From Ypsolopha sequella (Eukaryota > Arthropoda > Insecta > Lepidoptera > Ypsolophidae), in NCBI GenBank assembly GCA_934047225.1, contig OW203992.1, positions 5,445,501-5,509,500 on the forward strand: DNA of 64,000 bases. The letters are read 5' to 3'. Below, in pieces: positions 54,448 to 63,655 of the stretch. A program made the translations under genes and the position numbers. Under the pieces are notes generated by a model. The model worked only from the letters and a program-made list of their open reading frames with translations. It made no database searches and was not told where the DNA came from. Position 1 is the first letter of the stretch; every line of letters starts with the position of its first letter.

Positions 54448-55332
54448 ACAGACAGCAAAGGAGGTAAGTAACCAGCGGGTCTACCGCGTAATTCTCATTT
54501 TCATCAACATCAACTTGAGATTGAAATTTGTCGTGCGTGCGACGACGCCCGCCTAACATGCCATCTCTTTTGCACGCGTTGAATTTCGCATGCATTTGCT
54601 TGAAGTTGATACAAATGAGAATTACGCGGTAGAGCCCCAGGACCAGCACAAACACTTTGACCCTAAGACCCACAGGTGAGCGATAGATGAGATGCGAAAT
54701 ATTTGTTCAATACATACACACATGCACTATTTATTAACGGGACACCTGACGCTAGAACATCAACAACACCAGGTTTTCAAGGGTTCATTGGAAGAAACTA
54801 GGTCTCTCCTCATATTGAAGAAAATATATTTGATTTATCGATCTTTTATCTAGGGATTCCACCTATAAGTAAACAGTGTTTTAAGATTTATACTTTTGTC
54901 AAAAAAAAAAATGTTTTCCACCCTCTTTTTTTTTGGTTTTCAAACGTTCGTTTCAAAAACGCGGTTAAGAGATCAACTTGATTTTTTTTATATAAAATAG
55001 GCAATTTAAATATGAAGGGATGTTACCTAAATCCAATATTTTTTTCCCTACAAAATATTTCAGTATTAGCTAAAAACACACCAATTTGTTGTTTCGCTGC
55101 GTGATCACTAGTATTACGCGTCCAAGAACAAGAGGCCAAAGAGCCAACATATAATCGCCTCTATTAAAAGCAAATAAGCTTTTAGACTTATTGTGCTGGA
55201 CGGGCAATAAAAAAAGTTGCTAGGGTATGCCATCCTGTTAAGTATTTTTCATATCATCAATCACTCACCTGTGGGTCTTAGGATCAAATTGTTTGCCCTG
55301 GGCTTGGTTACTTACCTCCTTTGCTGTCTGTA
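54448..55332. repeat. Inverted repeat pair bracketing 0.9 kb
   Basis: The left arm (54448-54475 and 54638-54693) and right arm (55247-55332) are complementary: CAGACAGCAAAGGAGGTAAG, AACCA, then CCTAAGACCCACAGGTGAG. The left arm is split by CWG-MITE copy 8; the right arm is not. Confidence 0.65.
54476..54637 (+). mobile_element. 162-bp CWG-MITE, copy 8
   Basis: CAG at 54473-54475 and 54638-54640. Confidence 0.9.
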
Positions 55333-55839
55333 AAGATAACAGACTTTAAAATGTTCATGTAATAGGTACAATTACAAACAAGATAACGGGGCAAGTCTTT
55401 CCGTCTAATTAAAATTAGTAAAGATAAAAAGTCAAGATAACCACCGTTTCGTAGTACTCAAAATGAGTCAAGAACCCATTCATCTAAGTATACTAAGAAA
55501 AACTGATTGTTTTGATGTTAAAGACGGTAAAAATTTACCTGTTAATTTAGGCGTTTTCATACATAATCACATTTATTTAAGTCGTCAGTGGATATGAAAC
55601 ATTTTTTGGAAAGCGTTAATCTATGGTTACGATTGATAGTTGATCCGAAAGGGGGACTAGGGGCTGAAGCCCCGCCCCCTCCCCAAATATACATTATAGC
55701 ACTCACTTATTTATTTTATACTACTACTTACATTATGAATGAGTATTACAACAATTTCCTACTTATGTTGTACTACAGTACTTGTTTTTTAATAGTAAAG
55801 GATATTTTATTTACTCTAGGTAGGTACGCAACCTTCGAA

Positions 55840-56030
55840 CTTTGACTCCACAATGAATTTCAGGAAACCCAGTGCACCGGACTTGACGAGTTTTTTTTTT
55901 TGCATTCTGAGTCCTCTTTATGTACAAACGCCTGAAGTCTTCTTTATCAATATCGTCGGGAACTTGACTTAAATTTATTGATTTCTTCAGCGCTCAAAAG
56001 TACATCAGGGCGTAAAGTCATATTTTTGTG
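55840..56030 (-). pseudogene. Frameshifted protein fragment, unknown
   Basis: Minus strand: MTLRPDVLLSAEEINKFK, then after a one-base shift SQVPDDIDKEDFRRLYIKRT and QNAK, then TRQVRCTGFPEI. The composition is clearly protein-like and unlike the flanks. The frame break and an A run indicate a dead copy of a gene or transposon protein that I cannot name. Confidence 0.4.
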
Positions 56031-56070
56031 CTAAAATGTGCTGTTGGAACCGTTCACGGATTTTTAGAAT

Positions 56071-56270
56071 AATTCAGATTCAGATTCTTTATTTGCATAT
56101 CACAGTATTATTACAGGTGGAAAATAAATATATAGTATCATGTGATACCCTGTTAGGGCGTAGCAATATTTTTACAAGTCTAGCAATATATTATTTAAAT
56201 TATTAGTAACAAAAATAAAAATAATAAAAACTTAAAAAAACTAATATTAGTTACATTAACTATCTATAAT
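56071..56270 (-). mobile_element. LINE 3' end with microsatellite tail
   Basis: ATTCAGATTCAGATTC followed by TTTATTTGCATATCACAG: on the minus strand, a 3' UTR ending AATAAAGAATCTGAATCTGA. No coding sequence left. Confidence 0.55.
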
Positions 56271-56469
56271 TAATAAATAAATCACAGAAAGTATGAGGAT
56301 AGAGTTACGGACAAAGATTTAACGTACCATCAGATGTTACAGAGTAGTTAAAATGTTTAAATTCGGTCGATTAATGAAAACATGGTGCGTTTTAGTTCTT
56401 CTTCGAAAGATAGGCCGACATCTCTGCCCCATCACCAAAAATATGTTTTCTTCTTATCCTTCGTTGAGG

Positions 56470-56634
56470 CAACGGCGGATCCAGGGGGGGATCATGGGGC
56501 TCATGACCCCCCTGGGCCTAGCTTTTTCTATACAGACACGCAAAATGTACCTATAATTACACAAAATTGTATTATATTTGGACTAATTCGGAGCCTGTGA
56601 CCCCCCCTTGGCTCGCAGGCTGGATCCGCCCTTG
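56470..56634. mobile_element. hAT MITE, 165 bp
   Basis: CAACGGCGGATCCAG and, inverted, CAAGGGCGGATCCAG. A perfect 8-bp duplication CGTTGAGG at 56462-56469 and 56635-56642. Confidence 0.9.
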
Positions 56635-56699
56635 CGTTGAGGTTGTAGAGATATTCCCAGCTCCTCACATAATTTTTGTCGTATATGATAGCCTCATTT

Positions 56700-56820
56700 A
56701 CGGATTCCTCACGCAAAAGTTTTCGAACTTTTTCAAAAAGTTTTTGCCGATTTTGCCGCCCCCTGAAATCCGCCGCCCAGGGCCATGTCCCCCCCGGCCC
56801 CGTCCACGCTACACCACTGC
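56700..56820 (-). mobile_element. Fragment of a GC-rich arthropod DNA transposon
   Basis: The minus strand begins GCAGTGGTGTAGCGTGGACG and continues GGCGGCGGATTTCAGGGGGC. I recall this as a widespread arthropod repeat end; the other end is not seen. Confidence 0.45.
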
Positions 56821-58071
56821 AGTCAATCCATAATCAAAGCAAAATTGCAACTACATTTAAATTGACGTAGCGCGTAGTTTGTTATACGAAGCAACATTTT
56901 CTTAACTTTTTTCAACTCTACATACAAAATATACGAATTATAAATTTAATGTCATTAAAATTAATTGTGAAAGTCCTTTAGGCCATTGCTATTTGCAATT
57001 GAATCTGTTCAATATCATATTAAAACATAGGAATTCCCTTCACACAAGTGTGTAATCTTATATAAGGAGTTCCGGTGATAATCTAGATAAGAGCAAGTAA
57101 ATGAGTAACTGTTGAGTAATTTTGCAAACAAGTGTAATTTGGTCATAAAATATTTGCTTTTTGAGTAATATAGTATTTACCTCATTTGATAAAATCTTAT
57201 CTTAAAACTAAATGAAGCGAAGACTTTATTAGAAAAACACGTGGAAAAGAGACAGAGGTGTGTAAGGATCATAGCAAATAGAGATCTGTGGTCTCTGCCA
57301 ACCCCGCTGGACGATAGGCGTGAGTATGAGTGCTTAGAAAATGTATGAACATAAGTACAAATAATGTATAATCGCAGCATGTCAGGTGTAATAAATAAAA
57401 TATTAAATTTACACTTGTATAAAATTATATTTTACTGAAAGTATATTTATAATATATATGACTAGAACTATTACTAACTTATTAAAGTTAAAAACCAGTA
57501 AAACACAGGATTGCTTTCTAATATTGATTTAAAAATACCTAAAAATTATGGCCTCGCTTAGATTCTTTGTATTTTAAATAAAAAAATTGTATTACTTTTA
57601 GTTATTTAGATATAATGTTATAATAATCGTACATTTAAATTTTGTACGATTTTTTTTGTGTTAACACAACTCTAATAAAATTGATCTACTTATGAATAAC
57701 TTAGCTAAACTGAGAACACAAAATTATATTTCAATTAGAAAACTATCGCAATTGCACATAGCACAATATACGTTTAAATTTATATTTTAGGAGATTTCGT
57801 CACGTTCTTAAAAGAGGTACGTTTCGAAGGTTTTTGGATGGATTTTTCACAAAAAATCTCATTTTATTTCTTTAGCCCCAGGCGATCTAAAAAGGCCGAC
57901 TTGGGTGAAACATAAAATGATTTCAAAGTAGGATGGAGTCAGAGTTTTTTGACGCGTGCAAAAGAGACGGCATTAGAACAGAATCATAATGCGATTCATA
58001 CAAAACGGCCTTTTTAGAGGACCAGATGATTACAAGCGTTAAATCATTAATTTGTTTATGTATCACTAAAA
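56821..58071. other. Gene-free interval
   Basis: AT-rich. An inverted pair CTAAAAAGGCCG/CGGCCTTTTTAG lies at 57893-58017, probably a small MITE. No gene. Confidence 0.45.
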
Positions 58072-58407
58072 ATGACTACAAAAAGTTCACCATTCCTTCA
58101 GACGAAGTGGGCACAGGGTAATCCAACTTTCATACAAGTTCTTTTCAGAAAACCAGACGGTATCACAGAAGTGCACAAAATACATAGGTATTGTTTTCGA
58201 AGATATACGAAATGTTTTGACAATCCTGAAAACAATATGATTCGAAACGTTCACCTGATGGAAAACAATATGATTCGAAACGTTCACCTGATGGAAAACA
58301 ATATGATTCGAAACGTTCACCTGATGGAAAAAACCCTAAAGAGACCTATGAAAGTTTTATTCATCAAGTATTATTTAAGCAGTAAGAATCATTATTATGA
58401 ATCTTGA
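58072..58407 (+). CDS. Doubtful ORF with three in-frame 33-bp repeats
   Basis: 111 codons from ATG: MTTKSSPFLQTKWAQGNPTF, then VLFRKPDGITEVHKIHRY, then three perfect copies of NNMIRNVHLME (58232-58330) and a basic tail. The repeat unit is 33 bp, so both strands stay open across it. I recognise no family, and neither splice nor poly(A) context supports it. It may be a fragment of a mobile element or a young spurious frame. Confidence 0.2.
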   Translation: MTTKSSPFLQTKWAQGNPTFIQVLFRKPDGITEVHKIHRYCFRRYTKCFDNPENNMIRNVHLMENNMIRNVHLMENNMIRNVHLMEKTLKRPMKVLFIKYYLSSKNHYYES

Positions 58408-58461
58408 TACGAATATATTTTACATAATTATCCATCTTTTGATTACAAGACTTTTTTTTAC

Positions 58462-58757
58462 ACATTTTTTAGGGTTACGGGTACGGCCAAAGGGTAACCA
58501 ACGGGACCCTATTACTAAGACTCCGCTGTCCGTCTGTCTGTCTGTCACCAGGCTGTATCTCATGAACCGTGATAACAGTTGAAATGTTCACAGATGATGT
58601 ATTTCTGTTGCTGCTATAACAACAAATACTAAAAAACAAAATCAAATAAATATTTAATGGGACACCCATAAACAGACACGTTTTTTTGCCTTTTTTATAG
58701 ATAATGGTACAGAACCCTCCGTGCGCGAGTCCAACTCGCACTTTCCGGTTTTTTATT
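58462..58757 (-). repeat. Lepidopteran GTGCGAGTCGGACTCGCGC repeat, full copy
   Basis: Reverse-complement counterpart of 22751-23062, from AGGGTTACGGGTACGG to GCGAGTCCAACTCGCACTTT. It lies just beyond the PPT2 stop codon. The minus strand then offers AATAAA near 58750-58760. Confidence 0.8.
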
Positions 58758-58904
58758 ACGTTTCAAACAGATTATTTGAATTTTATAAGACTGATATACT
58801 ATTTGTATCTTGCTTCCTTGTGCTCGACTTTATATAAGTTCGTTCTGCACTCTCACATCATTATCAAGCGCGTATTTCCAATGCCCACTTCACCTTAATA
58901 CCAC

Positions 58905-59103
58905 TCAATCTAAGTATGGCAATAGATTATTATCTACAATAGTGATGTTCATGTGCCAATTAAAATGGTTAACCCCCGGCACGGTGACTATATGAAGACG
59001 CCCACTTTTGTCCAACGTCTGAAGCCCGATTCGGTCCTCTTTGTAAATATCCTGGTCGCGGACCTCGACGATTGTCTCGTTTGTGCTGTAGTAGCCGAAT
59101 TGA
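58905..59103 (-). CDS. Ppt2: Palmitoyl-protein thioesterase (PPT2 family), last exon
   Basis: A 199-nt exon: acceptor TACTTTCAG (CAG at 59104-59106), one base completing a Ser codon, then 65 codons and TGA (58905-58907). It encodes QFGYYSTNETIVEVRDQDIY, KEDRIGLQTLDKSGRLHIVT and VPGVNHFNWHMNITIVDNNL. This aligns with the end of PPT2 thioesterases, where FGFYDENET...GLKTL and the catalytic-His block GISHxxWH occur; here the His is in GVNHFNWH. PPT2 is a soluble lysosomal alpha/beta-hydrolase that removes thioester-linked acyl groups. The joined reading TPWQS|S|QFGYY across the 3.7-kb intron to 62791 is exact in phase. The PPT1 paralogue lacks this FGYYxxNET spacing, so PPT2 is favoured. Upstream exons are outside the window. 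Confidence 0.88.
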
Positions 59104-59188
59104 CTGAAAGTAGATTAAGACATTTATTTATTATTATTATTTATTATCCGAAATATTATAACATTACATTAATAGACCAAATCGTTAC

Positions 59189-59583
59189 AATAGTAGTTTA
59201 TGCTACAAGGGCGCAAAGGAATAAATTACGAGGACGATTTAAAACACGAGCGTAGCGAGTGTTTTAAACGTAACCGAGTAATTTATTGCTTTTACGCCCG
59301 TGTATCATACTAAGTTTTTCAATGCATAGTATGAGGAAATGAAAACAAATATAATCTTGTGAACTTTAAATTATAATTGGCTCAAAAGGACTGTATCCAG
59401 AGCCGTTAAACAGTGGAAAAAAAAAGTATAACATCTATGGTACACAGGAAAGGCTGCAGGTTAGCCAACCATTGTAAATAAATAAAAAAAAATAATAATA
59501 ATAAAGCCCTAGGGCAAAATAATCGACTTTCTGTTCGGTTTTGATGCATAAAAAGTGGGCCTTTACGAGCACATGCATTGAAA
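59189..59583 (+). repeat. Composite hairpin repeat D, copy 4
   Basis: Colinear with 27318-27708, with the complete palindrome core and the GCACATGCATTGAAA end. Confidence 0.75.
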
Positions 59584-59837
59584 TATTATATATGTATATA
59601 CCGAAATTTATTTTAAGCACTCACTAACATACTTTCTTCTAGCATTCTCTTCCACACACTCATCACACATCCTATCCCATCTACAAACACATCACACTCT
59701 GGTGCTTTAGCGAGCAGAGAGCAGAGCATATCGAGTGCTCGCGCGACGTGCGAGTAACGGTACAGGTTGGTACGAGAACTTGCTCCGCGAATAGCTTGTG
59801 ACTCCGCGCCCTGAGGTACCTATCAAAGGTTTGACTT

Positions 59838-60262
59838 AAGGCGATATGCGAAAAAAATACGGGTGTTTTTTTCTGTGTATTTCATGAAATACACGGAAAA
59901 TTTTAATAAATTTCTGGTATATATGCATTTTGACTATATAATCTAGGGTTTTGAAATTGGAAAACATGTTTGGTTAAATTTTCCTCCATAGAAATAATTA
60001 ATGAAATGAGGTCTTCAAACACACTTTTTCTCCTCGTTTGACGAATAGGAATTATATACAGAACTCAAACATATTTTATTAAGTGTGTTTCAACAATATC
60101 TAGAGATTTAATATTTGAAATTTTGCTAGCTATTTTAGTTTTTTTAATAAAAATATAAAACCAACTTTTTTCCCCTTTGCCCTGAATCCGCCTCTCTCGC
60201 ACTGCGCGATTTTTCGCTTGGAGTGACAGTGACAAAAATAAAATTCGCATAGCCTCTTAAAA
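59838..60262 (-). repeat. Family E, copy 4
   Basis: From CGATATGCGAAAAAAATACG to AATTCGCATAGCCTCTTA, same orientation as copies 1 and 2. Confidence 0.65.
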
Positions 60263-60980
60263 ATGTGCATGTACACCAATTCTTTCACTGTGAATGCAAT
60301 ACGCTTATGGAACAGCTTGCTGTTACACATCCGTGAAGCGTCGTCAATATCAGTCTTCAAGAACAAAATAAGACAATACTTTCTTGAATTGCAGAATATT
60401 ACTTGATTTCTTTTGATTCTTATATTATATAATATGTTGAGTAATTAATGAATTTTCATCAGTATACATTTATACAACGTGTAACAGAAAGGTGTAACCA
60501 TATTTGAAGAGATTATTCAGTTAATGGTATAGAACAACTTTTACTATGGAACAAACAATGTATCTCGAAAAATAATTTAACTGTTTCATAGAAAAATGCA
60601 ATGCCGCGCGGCCGAAATGTTTTTTTTTTTGAGATTTCGATATTGGCTTCATAGTAAAAGTTGTTCTATACCATTGACTGAATAAGCTCTTCAAATATGG
60701 TTACATCTTTCTGTTACACACTGTATATTTGTGTAAACTGTTTACGTAGTGTAAGTATTTTATTATATACTACAACTTTGCTTTAAATTTTTATTAGGAT
60801 GTAGTCTAGTTATTTATTATTTAAGTGCTATTTTCATGATTACCCTTTCTAAATAGTATGGCACTACCCTCAACAATTTGCCAAAGGTTAGTTGGTGCAA
60901 AATATTAATTAGTATTAAGCTCGCCTTTGTATGATAATTTTATTCTGTGCAATAAAGAATTTTATTATTATTAATATTAA
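60263..60980 (+). pseudogene. LINE ORF2 C-terminus and 3' UTR, split by a MITE
   Basis: Plus strand NSFTVNAIRLWNSLLLHIRE then ASSISVFKNKIRQYFLELQ and a TGA near 60404, the usual last residues of a Jockey/CR1-type ORF2. The 3' UTR is interrupted by the TA-type MITE at 60473-60725 and ends with AATAAAGAATTTTATTATTA. The 5' truncation meets the end of the E repeat. Confidence 0.75.
60473..60725. mobile_element. TA-type MITE with ~75-bp TIRs
   Basis: TACAACGTGTAACAGAAAGG at the left and the inverse of TACAGTGTGTAACAGAAAGA at the right. Arms continue to GAACAACTTTTACTATGGA. Complete homologue of the cut copy at 25832-26196. Confidence 0.8.
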
Positions 60981-61199
60981 AAATAGTAGTAATGTTGAAA
61001 GTAGACTGCCAATTTGTCTGAAACATTTAATTAATTCTTAAGTATACAAATTGTTATCTTTAATCTGACCTATTTATAATCTGACAAATTTTTAATGCCT
61101 AAAGTACAGGCTAGTTTCGTAGTTTAGTTTAGGCTAGCCGTAAGACGTTATTTTGAATGTACTATTCCGAAGCTCTTTTTACACAAAAAAAAAAATGAT

Positions 61200-61400
61200 T
61201 TCGTAGCACGATGCCTACTTTCGCGCTTAGTTGAATTTTCAAAATTTTCAAGTAATCGCTAGCACAATGCCAACATTTTGAAACCACCATACATTAGATC
61301 GCACTATGCCTACTTTTTTATTTTTATCGCAATTATATCGCAGTTTGCCAACTTTATGAAAAATCAAATCCGACGATAGCATTATGTCTATTTTAGTACA
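61200..61400. repeat. Degenerate short repeat, about five units
   Basis: A motif close to ATCGCACTATGCCTACTTT recurs at about 61203, 61259, 61300, 61339 and 61376 with 37-56 bp spacing. Old and diverged. Confidence 0.4.
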
Positions 61401-62283
61401 ATTGCATTCAAAATCTCTGAGTTCAAAATACATTTTGCTATAGGTTTGACGTAAGTACTAAATAGTTTATACATTTTTCTAGTTGCTTTATCACTCTTCA
61501 TGACCAGAGATTGAGCACCTCGTTTTGCATCAAGTTGAACTCTATGACGTTACATTATAGTTTAAAATGGCGCGCTCTGAGCAGTGGCTGTTACGACAGC
61601 CGAAATATCACGCGCTCTCGAAAAACTGCGTTTTTAGGGTTCTGTATCCGATGGGCAAAACGGAGGCCTATTAATGTCACTCCGCTGTCCTTCTGTCTGT
61701 CTGAACGTATGTCACGGGTCTCTAGCTCTTAGACGGAATTAGATAGAGACCTGAAATTTTGATATGTTGTGCAAAATTTTGACCCAAAACTGAATATTAA
61801 ATTAAATTGTTTTTACTAAATAACTCTGCTTCGAAATAAAAACACGATTTATTCAAACTAGCTGGATATTTTATAAAGAAACAACCAACTAAATCCTGAA
61901 ATCGATATCCAAGAGAAAATCAATACTAAGTCTAAAATCAGTAAAATAGAGGTTTACAAAAGATTTTGTAATAAATGAATCAATAAATAAATGAATCAGT
62001 AAATAAACAGTAAATAGATGAATCAATTAACTTCGTTTGTTCAAACTTACTTCATAAACGATAGGAGAACATAGGTGAATTTTTAATGACTGGGTTTCCT
62101 GATTATTGCAACAAAATAATCCAAAGTCTGCATTTTATTTATATTTGCCTCATCTTTTCCCTTAACAATATAATAGATATATGTACTACACATCCAAGAC
62201 TATTAGGTCAATGAACCAACGAATGATCGCCTATATCGAAACCGAATAGTCTTTCGCCATTTGCCGAATTATGTTGGACGCGT

Positions 62284-62790
62284 TCCTGTCTATCGAAACA
62301 AACTGCAATTCCCATAGCTTAATTTCTAAAACATTTTCTTTTAATTTTTTTTTTCAGGGAATATACGCCATTTTAGTACATAGTTTTCATTATTTTGGTA
62401 TATAAATCAACCATTACTTTTTTTATGATTTTCCAAAGAATTGTCGTACGTATATGACGTCACTTAAGAATTTCAGACATTAAATTGTGATGTGTGAAGT
62501 GCTTATAAAAAGAAGTGGTCTGTCTCTGTCTGTCTACTTATCTGTCATCCTTCTATCAAATCAGTCGGAAGCAAATTATTATAAATTTATCTTGATAGCA
62601 AAGGACACATTTCTAAACAGCCATTTTTCAAGTGACGTCACACAAAGGAAGTTGCAGCTTTTTCGTAAAAATATCTATCATCTTAAGGTTTTTTAGACCA
62701 CAAGTTCTGAAATACGGCTCATTAAACCAAAATCTCGAAATGGTTTTCGAATTAACACACCTTAACATAATTTAATATGCGAATAATTAC
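62284..62790 (+). repeat. E-associated long repeat, uninterrupted copy
   Basis: 62306-62475 matches 22510-22680 (CCCATAGCTTAATTTCTAAA to TATGACGTCACTTAAG), and 62730-62785 matches the GAAATGGTTTTCGA segment near 23210. TGACGTCACTT and AAGTGACGTCA face each other here. The segment runs up to the PPT2 donor site. Confidence 0.5.
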
Positions 62791-62892
62791 CTGCTCTGCC
62801 AAGGCGTAATGACGTCATCATCTGGACCACCAATTAATACTAGTCTCTTCAGTTTTATAAAGTTCGACTTGAAATCATCGGATTTTGCTGAC
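62791..62892 (-). CDS. Ppt2: Palmitoyl-protein thioesterase (PPT2 family), penultimate exon
   Basis: A 102-nt exon between acceptor CTTTTTCAG (CAG at 62893-62895) and donor AG|GTAATT. It encodes [20 protein letters not shown] and [16 protein letters not shown]2 proteins carry GGPDDGVITPWQSS at this place, which includes the catalytic Asp; here the residue after DD is Asp instead of Gly. It starts one base into a codon and ends two bases into one, matching the last exon exactly. The tRNA-Gln(CUG) gene lies 28 nt upstream in the preceding intron, on the same strand. No exon encoding the GxSxG nucleophile motif was found up to base 64000. Confidence 0.88.
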
Positions 62893-62911
62893 CTGAAAAA
62901 GAAAATAAAAC

Positions 62912-62916
62912 AAAAA
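62912..62916 (-). terminator. Pol III T-run after tRNA-Gln(CTG)
   Basis: Five T on the minus strand, 4 nt after the tRNA 3' end. The same T-rich stretch is the polypyrimidine tract of the PPT2 acceptor. Confidence 0.8.
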
Positions 62917-62920
62917 GTTC

Positions 62921-62992
62921 AGGTTCCACCGAGATTTGAACTCGGATCGCTGGATTCAGAGTCCAGAGTGCTAACCGTTACACCATGGAACC
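62921..62992 (-). tRNA. tRNA-Gln (anticodon CTG)
   Basis: 72 nt, with acceptor stem GGTTCCA/TGGAACC and discriminator T. A box in TGGTGTAACGGTTAGCAC, B box GAGTTCAAATC. Anticodon loop CTCTGAA gives CTG, decoding CAG. No intron and no stem mismatches. It resides in a PPT2 intron on the coding strand. Confidence 0.97.
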
Positions 62993-63330
62993 GATGAAGA
63001 TTCAATGCCTAAATTCGCAGTTTGTTTCTGTCGCTATCAACGTAGTGTAGGTAGGTATTCAGAATTATTTGAACAACTGCCAAAATATTGGCAATTACGT
63101 AACGCTATTTTTTCCTCAGACATAACAAGTTCAAGAATGATTAAGAATTATGTTATTATTACATGGAATTGCGTGAGCTTGTTTCATTTCGTAGAAATGT
63201 TAGTCTCCTACCATAATTTGAAAGTTTTTAGCAAAACAAAATATCTGAAAATCTCCATAAAACCAGGATAATCTTTTAGATAAAAAAGTTTTTTTTTTTA
63301 TAAAAAAATATCTAAATATATCGTCACGAC

Positions 63331-63655
63331 ATGAATTCCCGAAGGGGTGTCAGATGTGTTCCAAGATGGAACTATGAAGTTCAAGCGATTCACAGTCCAT
63401 CCATACTCGGTACACCCGCGTTTCACCAACAATTATTAAGTCCCAACGTGATGTGTGGTGGGGTGAGCCCTATTGCCGTACTTGGCTGGCAGGTTTCCTT
63501 ACGATGTTTTCCTTCACCGTTCAGCAAGTGGTAAGTAAGAACAACTACTATGCGCATAAATTGCAAAAACTCATTGGCGCATGCCCGACCGGGGTTCGAA
63601 CCTGGATCACTAGATTGAGAGGCCAGCGTTCTACTCTTGAGCTACCGCCGCTATT
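63331..63655 (-). mobile_element. tRNA-headed SINE
   Basis: The minus strand starts GCGGCGGTAGCTCAAGAGTA (A box) and has GGTTCGAACCCCGG (B box) about 50 nt on. The 3' acceptor half does not pair with the 5' half, so it is not a working tRNA. The body includes CACTTGCTGAACGGTGAAGG and GGAAACCTGCCAGCCAAGTA, a lepidopteran SINE body. It ends near GACACCCCTTCGGGAATTC. Confidence 0.75.

Larger units (their letters stand above)
59104..62790 (-). other. PPT2 last intron, filled with repeats
   Basis: Donor AG|GTAATT at 62790 and acceptor TTTCAG at 59104. It contains repeat D copy 4, repeat E copy 4, a LINE 3' end split by a MITE, five degenerate copies of an ~20-bp motif, and a second E-related segment. 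No separate gene recognised. Confidence 0.8.

Noticed and set aside
54389..54673. 94-codon minus frame over the CWG-MITE
   Set aside because: The same peptide (INFKQMHAKFNACKRDGM) appears at every MITE copy in suitable orientation, so it is a property of the MITE sequence.
58953..59255. 100-codon plus-strand frame with good composition
   Set aside because: It is antisense to the PPT2 last exon, whose minus-strand reading has clear family motifs and splice phase.
62809..62997. 62-codon plus-strand frame
   Set aside because: It is antisense to the PPT2 penultimate exon and the tRNA-Gln gene.
63577..63655. Possible third tRNA gene on the minus strand
   Set aside because: A and B boxes are present, but the acceptor halves do not pair and a SINE body follows, so it is a tRNA-derived SINE head.
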